This document shows, in pieces, positions 37,311-47,020 of a stretch of 64,000 bases of DNA. This stretch comes from Bacteroidales bacterium (GTDB lineage Bacteria; Bacteroidota; Bacteroidia; Bacteroidales; UBA932): the NCBI GenBank assembly GCA_017626555.1, contig JAGAIM010000104.1, positions 62,001 to 126,000 of the forward strand, read 5' to 3'. How positions within the stretch are numbered: the stretch's first letter is position 1; the number at the start of each line of letters is the position of its first letter. A model generated the notes under the pieces. The model ran no database searches and was not told the origin of the DNA. It worked only from the letters and a program-made list of their open reading frames with translations. The position numbers were made by a program, and so were the translations under genes.

Positions 37311-38510
37311 ATGAAACGAATCTTTGTCCTGACAGCGTTATATATACTGCTATGCTTTCCGTTGCGGGCCCAGACGGACAGCATCAGTTTCGATGTGCGC
37401 CAGTCACTGGAAAACGCCAGACAGTTACGGAGGCTCTGCAAGACCGACCAGGCAATAGATACTCTTATGGTAGCACTTCAGCACAACACCTCTGATATGG
37501 AGGTGTTGACTGAACTGGCCGAATGCCATACTTCGGCAGGCAATACGGAGGAGGCATACGGATGGTGGGTTATGCTTTCGACTATGCAGCCTGACAATCT
37601 ATATTTCCAGATAGCCCAGGCCAGACTTCTCTACCGCGAAAAGGCATACGAAGAATGCATCAGGATCTGCCGTGGCATCACAGCAAGGGATACGATCCCC
37701 GATATCCTTGCTATGACCGCAGACGCCTACAGGCTCTCAGGCAAGGCTGATTCCGCCCTGGTATATTACAATGAATTCCTTCGGATAAAACCGCATCACG
37801 CCAGGACAATCAGCAAGAAAGCCGACATTCTTCTGGCTGCGAAGAAATATGACGAAGTACTGGAAATGACCGGACCTTTCCTTGAAGCGGAACCGGACAA
37901 TATGACCGTACTTCCGATACACGGACTTGCACTGCACCTCAACAAGAAGTACAAGCCATCTCTGGAAGTCTTCGAGAAGCAACTGAGTCTGGGAGACAGC
38001 ACTTACAGTGTGCGGTATTACCTTGGCCTGAATCACTTTATGCTTGACAATATCCTCCAGGCAGAAAGGGAGTTCGAAAAGGCCTATCAGTTGGACTCGT
38101 CAGATGTAATGCTCGTATATCAACTTGCAGAGACCAAGAGCAGACGAATATATGGGAGCAACGATGAAACGGAGCGGCTGTATGCAAAGGCTCTGAAGAT
38201 GCTCGAGCCGAATCCTGTGATGATGCACAACATATACGGAAGCCGGGCAATGTCCTTCCACAAGTCGGAAGATTTCAGGACCGCCATAAAATATTACGAA
38301 CTTAGTTATAGATACAACCCGAAGAATATATCCGCACTATCATCCATAGGCTACTGCTATGAAAGGCTGAAGGAATATGACGATGCATTGAAGTATTACG
38401 AACTATACCTCAAGAAAGGCCGCCCCGGCAGCAAGGGATACCAGTTCGTCGAGGAAAGCATAGCATATATCAAGCAGGAAAAATTTATGGAAGATATGCG
38501 GGCAGACTGA
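37311..38510 (+). CDS. Secreted tetratricopeptide-repeat protein
   Basis: A 399-residue protein with a signal peptide (MKRIFVLTALYILLCFPLRA, cut near AQ) followed by a nearly continuous array of TPR helices from about residue 28 to 385, for example AEREFEKAYQLDSS and YDDALKYYELYLKKG. It is predicted to be periplasmic and to act as a protein-protein scaffold. The ATG lies two bases after the M56 gene stop, so all three genes form one operon; it may be the sensor or effector partner. Confidence 0.88.
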   Translation: MKRIFVLTALYILLCFPLRAQTDSISFDVRQSLENARQLRRLCKTDQAIDTLMVALQHNTSDMEVLTELAECHTSAGNTEEAYGWWVMLSTMQPDNLYFQIAQARLLYREKAYEECIRICRGITARDTIPDILAMTADAYRLSGKADSALVYYNEFLRIKPHHARTISKKADILLAAKKYDEVLEMTGPFLEAEPDNMTVLPIHGLALHLNKKYKPSLEVFEKQLSLGDSTYSVRYYLGLNHFMLDNILQAEREFEKAYQLDSSDVMLVYQLAETKSRRIYGSNDETERLYAKALKMLEPNPVMMHNIYGSRAMSFHKSEDFRTAIKYYELSYRYNPKNISALSSIGYCYERLKEYDDALKYYELYLKKGRPGSKGYQFVEESIAYIKQEKFMEDMRAD

Positions 38511-38516
38511 ATGTAT

Positions 38517-39788
38517 CTATAAAATTTGATTATCTTGATTCGAACTATCCGGAAAATCTGAATAACTGAAAAAATCCTCGAAAAGTTGCTTCTGGGCACC
38601 CAGGAACACGATATGATGATTCCCTATCGGTGCGGTAAGGAAATAATCCCGGCATACCCTGCCTCCGTCTCCATCGAGTTTCACTCTTATCTGAGTCCTG
38701 CACAGGCTGGATTCGCACAGGTTGCCGGTCAAGGCCGCTTCGCAACAGAAGATACGTGACATATCTCCCGCTACCTTCACTATCGTCGCCTGTCCTTCCG
38801 GCAACTCCCCTTTTATTGCGATTCCAAGGCCGGATTCGAAATGAGTGTCGAAAGAATAACTTCCCACCATATCCAGAGGTACAGTACAATGAGCCAGAAC
38901 CATTTCTCCCTGTTCAGGATCAATACGCGAAGGATTGGCCTGGAATCCGCACTGCCCTGTAAGTGCCTTGCCTATCATCATCGTAACAAGTGCCGGAACA
39001 TCACCCTCGCATCCCGCGGGCACTCCTTCCGCGTTGAGCATAGCCAAAGCAAGACAACCGGTATTCCCCACCGCATCAAGCAAATCGAAGCATCTGACAG
39101 TCAAGCCTTTCAGGTCATATCTGCGTACGATTCCCTTTAAAGCGGAATATATCCGGAATGACATTTCAGCACGGTCTTTCAGGAACGACGGAGCCTTGTC
39201 ATTGAATTGACTCTTCACCTTATCTGCGAGATCAGAGGAAATGGACGGCTGACTAGATATCTCAGCAACCAATTCCTCGATTGGAACATCGATGAGATTT
39301 ATTCCCAGAACGCTTTTGAGTCTGTCCTTGTCGGCGTTGCTGGAGATAAGCCAGTCGGAGGGTTTGCCTATGACTCCAACGTTGCTGTCAGCGAGTCTTT
39401 TCGCTGCTGAGACTACCTTGGCCAAAGTGGTGAGTCTGCCTGCTATATATGATATATTCCCGTGAAGGATTTCGCCACGACGACCCTGTTGATTCAGATA
39501 GGACATTATCTCCATCGACGCAGCAAGGGAGTTGCTACGGCCAGATGTCAACAGAACAATATTCCCCTTGAGTGAGGGAAACACTTTCTTGAAGATACCT
39601 TCCGTACCTCCGGTTCTGACAAATATGACCTCCAGGTCGTGCGTACCGTATGTTCCGAAGTCGGCTCCTTTATAGTCGAATCTGAAGTTGAGTTCACTTT
39701 CAATTTCCGCTATGAAACCAGCGGAAACTGCCTCCACAGACTTCTGGTCGTGAAGTGGAGAAGTTAAAGTATATAGTCCTATATTCAT
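38517..39788 (-). CDS. Sugar-isomerase-like protein (L-fucose/L-arabinose isomerase fold)
   Basis: A 423-residue cytoplasmic protein. The N-terminal half (FIAEIESELNF, IFVRTGGTEGIF, LLTSGRSNSLAASMEIMSYL) looks like the substrate-binding domain of L-fucose/L-arabinose isomerase relatives. The C-terminal half (CLALAMLNAEGVPAGCEGDVPALVTMM and MVLAHCTVPLDM) carries the Glu/Asp and His positions that bind metal in that family. The exact sugar is unknown. It stands alone, convergent with the TPR gene and divergent from the SDR gene. Confidence 0.65.
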   Translation of the reverse strand: MNIGLYTLTSPLHDQKSVEAVSAGFIAEIESELNFRFDYKGADFGTYGTHDLEVIFVRTGGTEGIFKKVFPSLKGNIVLLTSGRSNSLAASMEIMSYLNQQGRRGEILHGNISYIAGRLTTLAKVVSAAKRLADSNVGVIGKPSDWLISSNADKDRLKSVLGINLIDVPIEELVAEISSQPSISSDLADKVKSQFNDKAPSFLKDRAEMSFRIYSALKGIVRRYDLKGLTVRCFDLLDAVGNTGCLALAMLNAEGVPAGCEGDVPALVTMMIGKALTGQCGFQANPSRIDPEQGEMVLAHCTVPLDMVGSYSFDTHFESGLGIAIKGELPEGQATIVKVAGDMSRIFCCEAALTGNLCESSLCRTQIRVKLDGDGGRVCRDYFLTAPIGNHHIVFLGAQKQLFEDFFSYSDFPDSSNQDNQIL

Positions 39789-39830
39789 AAAAAAGGGTTG
39801 GTCGATAGGGTTAGCCTTCCTTTGACAAAG

Positions 39831-39862
39831 TTATATGTTTTTTACAATTTTGATTAACTTTG
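39831..39862 (+). promoter_or_regulatory. Promoter of the SDR gene
   Basis: TTTG (39831-39834), 20 bp, TAACTTTG (39855-39862): a full consensus match, 24 bp before the first ATG. Confidence 0.7.
39836..39843 (-). promoter_or_regulatory. -7 box for the sugar-isomerase-like gene
   Basis: TAACTTTG on the minus strand, 47 bp before the start at 39788. It sits directly beside the upstream element of the divergent SDR promoter. Confidence 0.45.
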
Positions 39863-39885
39863 CCTTGGTATTCTGATGCTGAGAA

Positions 39886-40563
39886 ATGATGAAAGTATTG
39901 ATAACAGGAACATCTCAAGGAATAGGCAAGGCAATCGCAGAGCATTTCCTCGAAAAGGGGCACTGCGTCTATGGAATCGACAGGCAGCAGTCTGCGATCA
40001 AGGATAAATCTTACGTCCATTTCATCTGCGATATCAGGGATTACGACAACCTGCCTGAGATCGAAGATGTGGATATCCTGATCAATAATGCAGGCACGCA
40101 GAATGAAGAAGACATCGACATCAATCTGAAGGCTCTCATACGCATTACAGAAAAATACGGAGTCCAGAAAAATATAAAGTCAATACTCAACATCGGATCA
40201 GCAAGCGCACACACAGGCTCGGAATTTCCGGAATACTGTGCAAGCAAGGGAGGCGTTATGGCTTACACGAAGAATGTGGCATTGAGAGTATCCGAATATG
40301 GAGCAACCTGCAACAGCCTCGATCCGGGAGGAGTGCTTACCCCACTGAATGACTGCGTGGTCAACGATCCTGAATTATGGCAACAGATTATGGAACAGAC
40401 CCCTCTGAAACGATGGGCTACAGCGGAAGAAATAGCCAGATGGGCATTTTTCCTCACCATAGAAAACTCGTTCTGCACCGGCCAGTGCATCGTTGTGGAT
40501 GGAGGCGAATCGATAAACTATCGTTTCATCTGGAGCGACCCGAATTCTACGGATGCTCGCTAA
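39886..40563 (+). CDS. Short-chain dehydrogenase/reductase
   Basis: A 225-residue SDR enzyme of the classical type: the NAD(P)-binding TGTSQGIGKAIA at the N-terminus, the NNAG motif, and the catalytic Ser plus Tyr-x3-Lys in YCASKGG. C-terminal segments (DPGGVLTPL and GQCIVVDGGE) are standard. The substrate is not readable from sequence. Two adjacent ATG codons (39886, 39889) are both possible starts. Confidence 0.92.
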   Translation: MMKVLITGTSQGIGKAIAEHFLEKGHCVYGIDRQQSAIKDKSYVHFICDIRDYDNLPEIEDVDILINNAGTQNEEDIDINLKALIRITEKYGVQKNIKSILNIGSASAHTGSEFPEYCASKGGVMAYTKNVALRVSEYGATCNSLDPGGVLTPLNDCVVNDPELWQQIMEQTPLKRWATAEEIARWAFFLTIENSFCTGQCIVVDGGESINYRFIWSDPNSTDAR

Positions 40564-40570
40564 GGCTCCA

Positions 40571-42463
40571 TCAATAATCTTCTGGAGGCGGCACGGAGCC
40601 CTCATCTGTCAGATGTCTAAGGACGGATATATAATCCTCTGATGACGAGTCTGTTACAGAGCCAAACCGGAGAGTGACATCCTCCAGAGAGTACTTCCCT
40701 GCCTTTTCTTCATTTATGAAAGCAATCAGTCTGGCAGCCGTATCATCGGAAACGGCAGACTTTCTTTTTGCAGAGCGGCAGACATCGCAGGTTCCGCAGT
40801 CGGCACTATCTTTCTGTCCGAAATATTCAAGCAGATATGAACTTCTGCAGGCATCTTCTTCGCTGATATAATCAATCATCTTCTGCATCCTCTCAAGACT
40901 CGAATTCTTCAGGAGAGCATATCGTTCAGGATCGAGATTGACATTCTTTGGACGCAGCCTCTCGTGATGGAGGTAAAGAACCGTTGCGTGGTCGTTCGGA
41001 ATATAACGGATTATATGCTCCAACGAAAGTTTGTACAGAAGTTGGCGAAGCATCGGCACGGTCACACCTATGCGTGAAGCAACATAATCCTCGTCTATAG
41101 GTACAGGATATGAGAAAAGACCGGTATATCTGCGCATAAGGACTTCGAGCAATCCGGCCATCGCGGGATCAGGTAACTCAATCTCATACAAGTCGTTGCG
41201 TTCAACTCTGACCTGCACCTTCGTCGATATGTCCACATCTTCCGACAAAGTCCAATGGCCGGTCCTTTCAATATAGACCATTGCATAATATGCAGACTGC
41301 CTCTGAAGTCCGAAATGACGGCAGAATCCGTCAAGGTCAAACTTCAACTGTCTGCCGGCACCTGCATCATACGGTATTTCATAGAATATATGCACCTTGT
41401 GATATATATCCTCAATATATTCTAAAGATGGGAACGATACAGAAGCGATCTGACGCAGGCGCTTGGTGTCCGCTGCATTCCATAGAAGAACTGCAAAACT
41501 TCTCTTTCCGTCACGTCCTCCCCTTCCGGCTTCCTGGAAATAAGCCTCCGGACTGTCCGGGACATCGAAGTGAACTACGAATCTGACATCCGGCTTGTCG
41601 ATGCCCATACCGAAAGCATTCGTGCATACCATCACTCTTATCTTGCCCTTCTTCCACTGCTCCTGTCTGTCAGACCTCGAATCCGGCCCCAGACCAGCGT
41701 GATAGAATGATGCCGGGATACCGTTTGCATTAAGGAAGGCTGAGAGTTCCTCAGTCTTCTTCCTGCTGCGCACATATATTATTCCTGTACCTTGGACATT
41801 TGTACAGATGCTCAGGAGTTGTCCGAGTTTATCATCGCATCTGCGCACGATATATGAAAGATTCGGCCTTTCGAATCCGCTCTTTATCAAACACTTATCC
41901 CCGAAGCGCAATTTATCCATTATGTCATCGGCAACTTCGGGAGTTGCAGTCGCAGTCAACGCGATGACGGGCGCATCCACCAAGTCGCGGATCACGCCTA
42001 TCTGAAGATAGTCCGGGCGGAAATCGTATCCCCATTGAGATATGCAATGTGCTTCATCTACTACTATGAAACTCACATTCATTTCCTTGACATAATTCCT
42101 GAAAAGAGGAGTTCCGAGCCTTTCCGGTGATAGATAAAGAAACTTGAAGTCGCCGTATGCGGCATTGTTGAATGCGAGTTCCACTTCCCGTCGTCCCATT
42201 CCGGCATTGACGCACAATGCCTTGATGCCGCGGTCGTTGAGATTCTGTACCTGATCCTTCATCAGAGCGATGAGAGGGGTGACGACAATTGCAATTCCTT
42301 CACGCATCAACGCCGGCACCTGGAAGCATACTGATTTTCCTCCACCGGTCGGGAGAATGGCCAGCACATCCCTTCCGTCCAAAGCAGCATTGACTATCTC
42401 CTCCTGCTTCGGTCGGAACGAATCATAACCCCAGTATTCCTTGAGTATATCCGACGGTGCCAT
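40571..42463 (-). CDS. recQ: RecQ-family ATP-dependent DNA helicase
   Basis: A 630-residue 3'-5' helicase. The motor has Walker A LPTGGGKSVCFQ, DEAH in VVDEAHCISQWG, and motif VI in QEAGRGGRDG. The C-terminal zinc-binding region has the cysteines in CRSSYLLEYFG and CGTCDVC, followed by a winged-helix-like part; a full HRDC domain is not evident. It acts in recombination and repair. I chose the ATG at 42463 (MAPSDILKEYWGY), where homology starts; earlier in-frame ATGs up to 42562 would run into the promoter. Confidence 0.95.
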   Translation of the reverse strand: MAPSDILKEYWGYDSFRPKQEEIVNAALDGRDVLAILPTGGGKSVCFQVPALMREGIAIVVTPLIALMKDQVQNLNDRGIKALCVNAGMGRREVELAFNNAAYGDFKFLYLSPERLGTPLFRNYVKEMNVSFIVVDEAHCISQWGYDFRPDYLQIGVIRDLVDAPVIALTATATPEVADDIMDKLRFGDKCLIKSGFERPNLSYIVRRCDDKLGQLLSICTNVQGTGIIYVRSRKKTEELSAFLNANGIPASFYHAGLGPDSRSDRQEQWKKGKIRVMVCTNAFGMGIDKPDVRFVVHFDVPDSPEAYFQEAGRGGRDGKRSFAVLLWNAADTKRLRQIASVSFPSLEYIEDIYHKVHIFYEIPYDAGAGRQLKFDLDGFCRHFGLQRQSAYYAMVYIERTGHWTLSEDVDISTKVQVRVERNDLYEIELPDPAMAGLLEVLMRRYTGLFSYPVPIDEDYVASRIGVTVPMLRQLLYKLSLEHIIRYIPNDHATVLYLHHERLRPKNVNLDPERYALLKNSSLERMQKMIDYISEEDACRSSYLLEYFGQKDSADCGTCDVCRSAKRKSAVSDDTAARLIAFINEEKAGKYSLEDVTLRFGSVTDSSSEDYISVLRHLTDEGSVPPPEDY

Positions 42464-42540
42464 ATTGTCATTTCCTCGCATTACATATTCTCTGGTACGC
42501 CATATTGTCAGCATTACTGGACAAGGCATATAATATGCAG

Positions 42541-42548
42541 CAAATGTA
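42541..42548 (-). promoter_or_regulatory. -7 box for recQ
   Basis: TACATTTG on the minus strand, 77 bp before the chosen recQ start. A TTG lies 16 bp further upstream, closer than usual. Confidence 0.4.
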
Positions 42549-42569
42549 GCGAAAATATTCACGGCAATG

Positions 42570-42600
42570 TTTGACGAATGCTAAAAAAATTATATTTTTG
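42570..42600 (+). promoter_or_regulatory. Promoter of pckA
   Basis: TTTG (42570-42573), 19 bp, TATTTTTG (42593-42600): a full consensus match, 50 bp before the pckA ATG. Confidence 0.75.
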
Positions 42601-42649
42601 CAGGGATATACGGAATTTAGTTAAAACCTTAAATATTTTATAAGAAATT

Positions 42650-44257
42650 ATGAGCACAATTGATTTGACCAAGTACGGTATTACCGACGTGAAGGAAATT
42701 CTTCACAACCCGTCTTATGAGGTTCTCTTCGCTGAGGAGACAGATCCAAGCCTCGAGGGATACGAGAAAGGCCAGTTGACAGAACTTGATACCATCAACG
42801 TAATGACAGGTATCTACACAGGACGTTCTCCTAAGGACAAATTCTTCGTAATGAACGAGGCAAGCAAGGACACTGTATGGTGGACTTCAGAGGAGTATAA
42901 GAATGACAACAAGCCTTGCTCAGAGGAAGCGTGGGCTGACCTCCGCGCAAAGGCTATCAAGCAGCTCAACACCGCAAAGAAACTTTATGTAGTTGATACA
43001 TTCTGCGGTACAAACGAGGCTACACGTCTTAAGGTACGTTTCATTATGGAGGTTGCTTGGCAGGCACACTTCGTCAAGAATATGTTCATCCGCCCTACAG
43101 AAGAGGAACTCGCAAACTACGGCGAGCCTGATTTCGTATCTTTCAACGCTGCAAAGGCAAAGGTTGACAACTACAAGGAACTCGGACTCAACTCTGAGAC
43201 TGCAACTGTATTCAACCTCAAGAGCAACGAGCAGGTTATCCTCAACACTTGGTACGGTGGTGAGATGAAGAAGGGTATCTTCTCTCTTATGAACTACTAC
43301 AACCCTCTCAAGGGTATCGCTTCAATGCACTGTTCTGCAAACACAAATATGGAAGGAACAAGCACAGCGATCTTCTTCGGTCTTTCAGGTACAGGTAAGA
43401 CTACCCTTTCTACAGACCCTAAGCGTCTGCTCATCGGTGACGACGAGCACGGCTGGGATGACGAGGGAGTATTCAACTACGAAGGCGGTTGCTATGCAAA
43501 GGTTATCAACCTCGACCCAGAGTCTGAGCCAGATATCTACAATGCAATCAAGAGAAACGCTCTCCTCGAGAACGTTACAGTTGATGCAAACGGTAAGATC
43601 GACTTCGCTGACAAGAGCGTGACTGAGAACACTCGCGTATCTTACCCTATCAACCACATCAACAACATCGCAGTTCCTTCAAAGGGTCCTCACGCTCAGC
43701 AGGTTATCTTCCTTTCTGCTGACGCATTCGGAGTTCTCCCTCCAGTATCTATCCTCACTCCTGAGCAGACTCAGTACTACTTCCTTTCAGGATTTACTGC
43801 AAAACTCGCAGGTACAGAGCGTGGTATCACTGAGCCTACTCCAACATTCTCTGCTTGCTTCGGTGCAGCATTCCTTTCACTTCACCCAACAAAGTATGGC
43901 GAGGAACTCGTAAAGAGAATGGAGAAGGTAGGTGCAAAGGCATATCTCGTGAACACAGGATGGAACGGAACCGGCAAGCGTATCTCTATCAAGGATACAA
44001 GAGGAATCATCGACGCTATCCTCGACGGTTCTATCGACAAGGCTCCTACCAAGACTATCCCTTACTTCAACTTCACAGTTCCTACAGAACTCCCTGGCGT
44101 TGACCCTGCAATCCTCGATCCTCGTGACACTTACGCTGATGCAGCACAGTGGGATGAGAAGGCTAAGGATCTTGCAGCACGTTTCATCAAGAACTTCAAC
44201 AAGTTCACAGGAAACGACCTCGGTAAGGCTCTCGTAGCAGCAGGTCCAAAACTTTAA
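42650..44257 (+). CDS. pckA: Phosphoenolpyruvate carboxykinase (ATP)
   Basis: A 535-residue ATP-dependent PEPCK that interconverts oxaloacetate and phosphoenolpyruvate. In gut Bacteroidota it usually runs toward oxaloacetate, fixing CO2 on the way to succinate. The kinase-1a P-loop is [10 protein letters not shown] (243-252), with [21 protein letters not shown] as the metal and kinase-2 segment. Codon use is strikingly biased (many GCT, GGT and CTC codons) compared with its neighbours, as expected for a very highly expressed gene. It is monocistronic with its own terminator. Confidence 0.98.
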   Translation: MSTIDLTKYGITDVKEILHNPSYEVLFAEETDPSLEGYEKGQLTELDTINVMTGIYTGRSPKDKFFVMNEASKDTVWWTSEEYKNDNKPCSEEAWADLRAKAIKQLNTAKKLYVVDTFCGTNEATRLKVRFIMEVAWQAHFVKNMFIRPTEEELANYGEPDFVSFNAAKAKVDNYKELGLNSETATVFNLKSNEQVILNTWYGGEMKKGIFSLMNYYNPLKGIASMHCSANTNMEGTSTAIFFGLSGTGKTTLSTDPKRLLIGDDEHGWDDEGVFNYEGGCYAKVINLDPESEPDIYNAIKRNALLENVTVDANGKIDFADKSVTENTRVSYPINHINNIAVPSKGPHAQQVIFLSADAFGVLPPVSILTPEQTQYYFLSGFTAKLAGTERGITEPTPTFSACFGAAFLSLHPTKYGEELVKRMEKVGAKAYLVNTGWNGTGKRISIKDTRGIIDAILDGSIDKAPTKTIPYFNFTVPTELPGVDPAILDPRDTYADAAQWDEKAKDLAARFIKNFNKFTGNDLGKALVAAGPKL

Positions 44258-44283
44258 TCTGACAACTTGATCAGATACAATAT

Positions 44284-44317
44284 GTGGATGACTCACCATT
44301 GGGTCATCCACTTTTTT
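44284..44317 (+). terminator. Rho-independent terminator of pckA
   Basis: A 9-bp stem (44284-44292 with 44303-44311) followed by six T, 26 bp after the pckA stop. Confidence 0.88.
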
Positions 44318-44361
44318 GTGCCAGTACTTAACGTGTCACACAACCACCTACATATCAACGA

Positions 44362-44409
44362 GTTATGTCAGATGCCTGCTGCATATATGCAGCAGGCATC
44401 TGACATAAC
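44362..44409. repeat. Perfect 48-bp palindrome
   Basis: The left 24 bases (44362-44385) are the exact reverse complement of the right 24 (44386-44409), with no spacer; the centre reads GCATATATGC. No T run follows on either side. It sits between the pckA terminator and the end of the convergent ABC transporter gene, where it could form a cruciform in DNA or a long hairpin in the exporter mRNA. Confidence 0.95.
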
Positions 44410-44454
44410 CCACTATCAATCAAGCAGTTGGATGCCACCGTGCGATATCATTCG

Positions 44455-46089
44455 TCAGTCCAGGCGAAGAATGCTGTCGCAATAATCGATGATCTTTTCC
44501 CGGTGTGTTATGAAGATCATTGTATGATCCGGAAGTCTTGAAATCAGACGTTCCATAAGCAAGGTTTCAGTCCCGGCATCAAGAGCAGAACTGAACTCAT
44601 CAAGGAGAAGGATGCTGCCCGGACGAAGAAGAGCACGGGCTATGGCAATGCGCTGTGCCTGCCCCTCTGATAGTCCTGCCCCGGCCTCAAAGCATTGAGT
44701 ATCCAATCCTGACGGAAGATCCATAACAAAATCTGCAGCAGCGGTATGCAAGGCTTCAAGCAACTGAGACTCGGTCGCATCCGGATTACCCATAAGGAGA
44801 TTATCACGGACGGTACCGCTGAAAAGTGTGTTTCCCTGAGGCACATAGACAAGATTGGCACGGGTCGCAGGCGAAACCTCCTTTATAATTTCAGATGAAT
44901 ATACTTCTATCCTGCCGCTCTGGGGCTTGAGCAAAGACAGAAGAAGACGGATGAGCGTACTTTTCCCGACTCCTGTAGGACCTACGATTGCAGTGCGGCT
45001 GCCTGGCTTGAAGTCGTACGAAAAACCATCCAGAACTTTATCCCTGGAGTCTGGGTATGCAAAGGAAACATCGCGCAATCTGACTCCTACAACTCCATCA
45101 ATGAGCACAGGATCTGTCATTGGCTCACGTGGCAAAGCCTCCAGTTCCATAAGACGGTCAATTGATGCAGTAGAATGTATAAGAGCCGGCAACTGACTGC
45201 TCATCTCCACCAGAGGACGCTGAATCTGTCCGATGAGTTGAAGAAAGGCTGTCATCATTCCGTATGTGACTATGCCCTTGCTTATTCCGGTCACCCCCCA
45301 GATAAAGGCTATTACGTGCCCGGCCTGAAGAGCAAGTGACATAAAGCCACGGGATACGACACTGAACTTTGTCCTCCGGATTTCGTTTCCATAAAGATTA
45401 CCCTGAAGATCATCCAAGGTTGCGGAACTGGCATCCGTATATTCAAGTGACTGAAGCACAGAAAGATGCTGCAGACTTTCCTGCAAGTGTGACTGTACCC
45501 TTGAATCACTTTTACGGATATCCAAAGTAAGATTTCTGACCCTTGATGTTATATACTTTCCCAAAAGCATACCTGCTGGCACAACTACGATGATGACCAC
45601 AGCAAGCCTCGGATCAAGAATCAGAAGAAAAAGAAAAGCAGCGACAAACTGCAGGGCAGTGCCTAGAAGATTGGGAAGAGATACGGCAAAGGAAGAAGCG
45701 ACGACCCTCACATCTTCCTGCATACGGTTGAGTATGTCACCCGAATGATGACGTTTACCACCATCACTCTGAAGATGAAGAAGGATATTGAAAAGTCTTT
45801 TACGAAGCCGGTTCTTTATCTTGATTTCAGTTGTGGTCTGTAAATAGGAACGGACCGCATTGAGAAGTATCCTGAACAGTGAAATTCCTATCATCACAGC
45901 AGCCCATATCAGTATGGACTCACCTATTTCCTTTCCGGCAAATGCGTCAACAGCCAGATCCACCAATTTTTTGCTCACATAGACAAAGCCGATCGCGCAA
46001 CCGGCAATCATTATATGGCAAAACATAGTGACGGCAAGCCGGAAACGATACGGTCTTACTGCATTCAGAAACCATTTCAGATACTTCAT
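44455..46089 (-). CDS. ABC exporter, fused membrane and ATPase domains
   Basis: A 544-residue half-transporter. Six membrane helices fill residues 1-310. The ATPase domain has Walker A GPTGVGKSTLI, signature LSEGQAQRIAIARAL and Walker B LLLDEFSSALD. No C39 peptidase domain is fused. It most likely works as a homodimer exporting a peptide, lipid or small molecule. It starts three bases after the HPr-kinase-like gene, so the two are one operon and the cargo is probably linked to that locus. Confidence 0.93.
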   Translation of the reverse strand: MKYLKWFLNAVRPYRFRLAVTMFCHIMIAGCAIGFVYVSKKLVDLAVDAFAGKEIGESILIWAAVMIGISLFRILLNAVRSYLQTTTEIKIKNRLRKRLFNILLHLQSDGGKRHHSGDILNRMQEDVRVVASSFAVSLPNLLGTALQFVAAFLFLLILDPRLAVVIIVVVPAGMLLGKYITSRVRNLTLDIRKSDSRVQSHLQESLQHLSVLQSLEYTDASSATLDDLQGNLYGNEIRRTKFSVVSRGFMSLALQAGHVIAFIWGVTGISKGIVTYGMMTAFLQLIGQIQRPLVEMSSQLPALIHSTASIDRLMELEALPREPMTDPVLIDGVVGVRLRDVSFAYPDSRDKVLDGFSYDFKPGSRTAIVGPTGVGKSTLIRLLLSLLKPQSGRIEVYSSEIIKEVSPATRANLVYVPQGNTLFSGTVRDNLLMGNPDATESQLLEALHTAAADFVMDLPSGLDTQCFEAGAGLSEGQAQRIAIARALLRPGSILLLDEFSSALDAGTETLLMERLISRLPDHTMIFITHREKIIDYCDSILRLD

Positions 46090-46092
46090 AGG

Positions 46093-46977
46093 CTATTCGG
46101 TTACGGCCTTATGGCAAGTATATGCTGCATCGGCATCAGGAAGGCATTCAAGATGCCAGCAGGCCACTTGGGATATTACCTTCTCTACTGTTTTATGCAA
46201 AGCGTCTGTAGAAGCCCTGTCCCAACGCATACAAGAGCACGCCGGCATCAATGATGCGTATGCCTGCAGAAGGACATTGCGGCTTATTTTATTATACGGA
46301 GCCTGACTCAGACGCACTATTGCTTTCAAAGGTACGGAATCATTCTTATAGCAATGTGTCTTACCGCTCCAAGGCGTACCATATACCACAGCCTTTCCTT
46401 CCTTCAGACGAATGACCGGATTATCATCATTCAATAGTTCCGCATCATCAATATTGTTGAGCCACAGACGGCTATGAGTACTCTTTCCGGTTCCGCTCCT
46501 GCCCAGGAACATATATCCGCCTCCATTATGCTTTATGACTGACGCGTGCACCATAAGCGTATCGTATGGGCTGGTACAGAAGGTATAAAGTAGCATCATA
46601 GCATTGCTCAAGGAGAATTCCGTCAGGCGTTTAGCGCGCGATAGGGGCACATAGACTACATTATGCCTGAAATCGTCCGAAGGGATAAGAATACAGTCCG
46701 GATGTGCCTTTGTGTATGAGAATCCGAAATTGAATTTTCCTTCATTGTCAAAAATCCAGAAATAAGGAGCCTCATCATTAAGGCATTCGCGCACATCACC
46801 AGGATCAGTACTCTTCAAATCGTCAGAATACCTGACAGTCAAAGTGAATATCGGCTCTGCGTCACTCGCTGCAGCAAACGGCTGATATGGGCCAAGGTAC
46901 TCTTCGGCATTGACATTTTCCGGCATTATCACCTCAAAAAGATGACCGGCAACTTCATATTTGTATGATTTTTCCAT
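46093..46977 (-). CDS. HPr-kinase-like (PEPCK-fold) protein
   Basis: A 294-residue protein. The N-terminal 140 residues are beta-rich and of unknown function. From residue 145 a kinase-like domain has the P-loop GRSGTGKST (159-167), the acidic LLNDDNPVIR and the conserved YGTPWSGKTH. These match the HPr kinase/phosphorylase C-terminal fold, and homologues of this sort appear in lasso-peptide and other PqqD-associated clusters, where some phosphorylate the peptide. The usual HPr-recognition tail is not evident. Its -7 box ends just eight bases before the ATG. Confidence 0.75.
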   Translation of the reverse strand: MEKSYKYEVAGHLFEVIMPENVNAEEYLGPYQPFAAASDAEPIFTLTVRYSDDLKSTDPGDVRECLNDEAPYFWIFDNEGKFNFGFSYTKAHPDCILIPSDDFRHNVVYVPLSRAKRLTEFSLSNAMMLLYTFCTSPYDTLMVHASVIKHNGGGYMFLGRSGTGKSTHSRLWLNNIDDAELLNDDNPVIRLKEGKAVVYGTPWSGKTHCYKNDSVPLKAIVRLSQAPYNKISRNVLLQAYASLMPACSCMRWDRASTDALHKTVEKVISQVACWHLECLPDADAAYTCHKAVTE

Positions 46978-46984
46978 AATTTTT

Positions 46985-46992
46985 CAAAGATA
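46985..46992 (-). promoter_or_regulatory. -7 box of the HPr-kinase-like/ABC operon
   Basis: TATCTTTG on the minus strand ends eight bases before the ATG at 46977. Calibrated on the SRP RNA promoter, the transcript would have a leader of only one or two bases. Confidence 0.5.
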
Positions 46993-47006
46993 GTGATTTT
47001 TATCCG

Positions 47007-47014
47007 TATTTTTG
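47007..47014 (+). promoter_or_regulatory. -7 box of the S26-type peptidase gene
   Basis: TATTTTTG ends seven bases before the ATG at 47021 and points away from the HPr-kinase-like promoter 14 bp to its left. Confidence 0.5.
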
Positions 47015-47020
47015 CAGTAT

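Noticed and set aside
44362-44409. Reading the 48-bp palindrome as a normal intrinsic terminator
   Set aside because: No T run follows on either strand, and pckA already has a terminator at 44284-44317.
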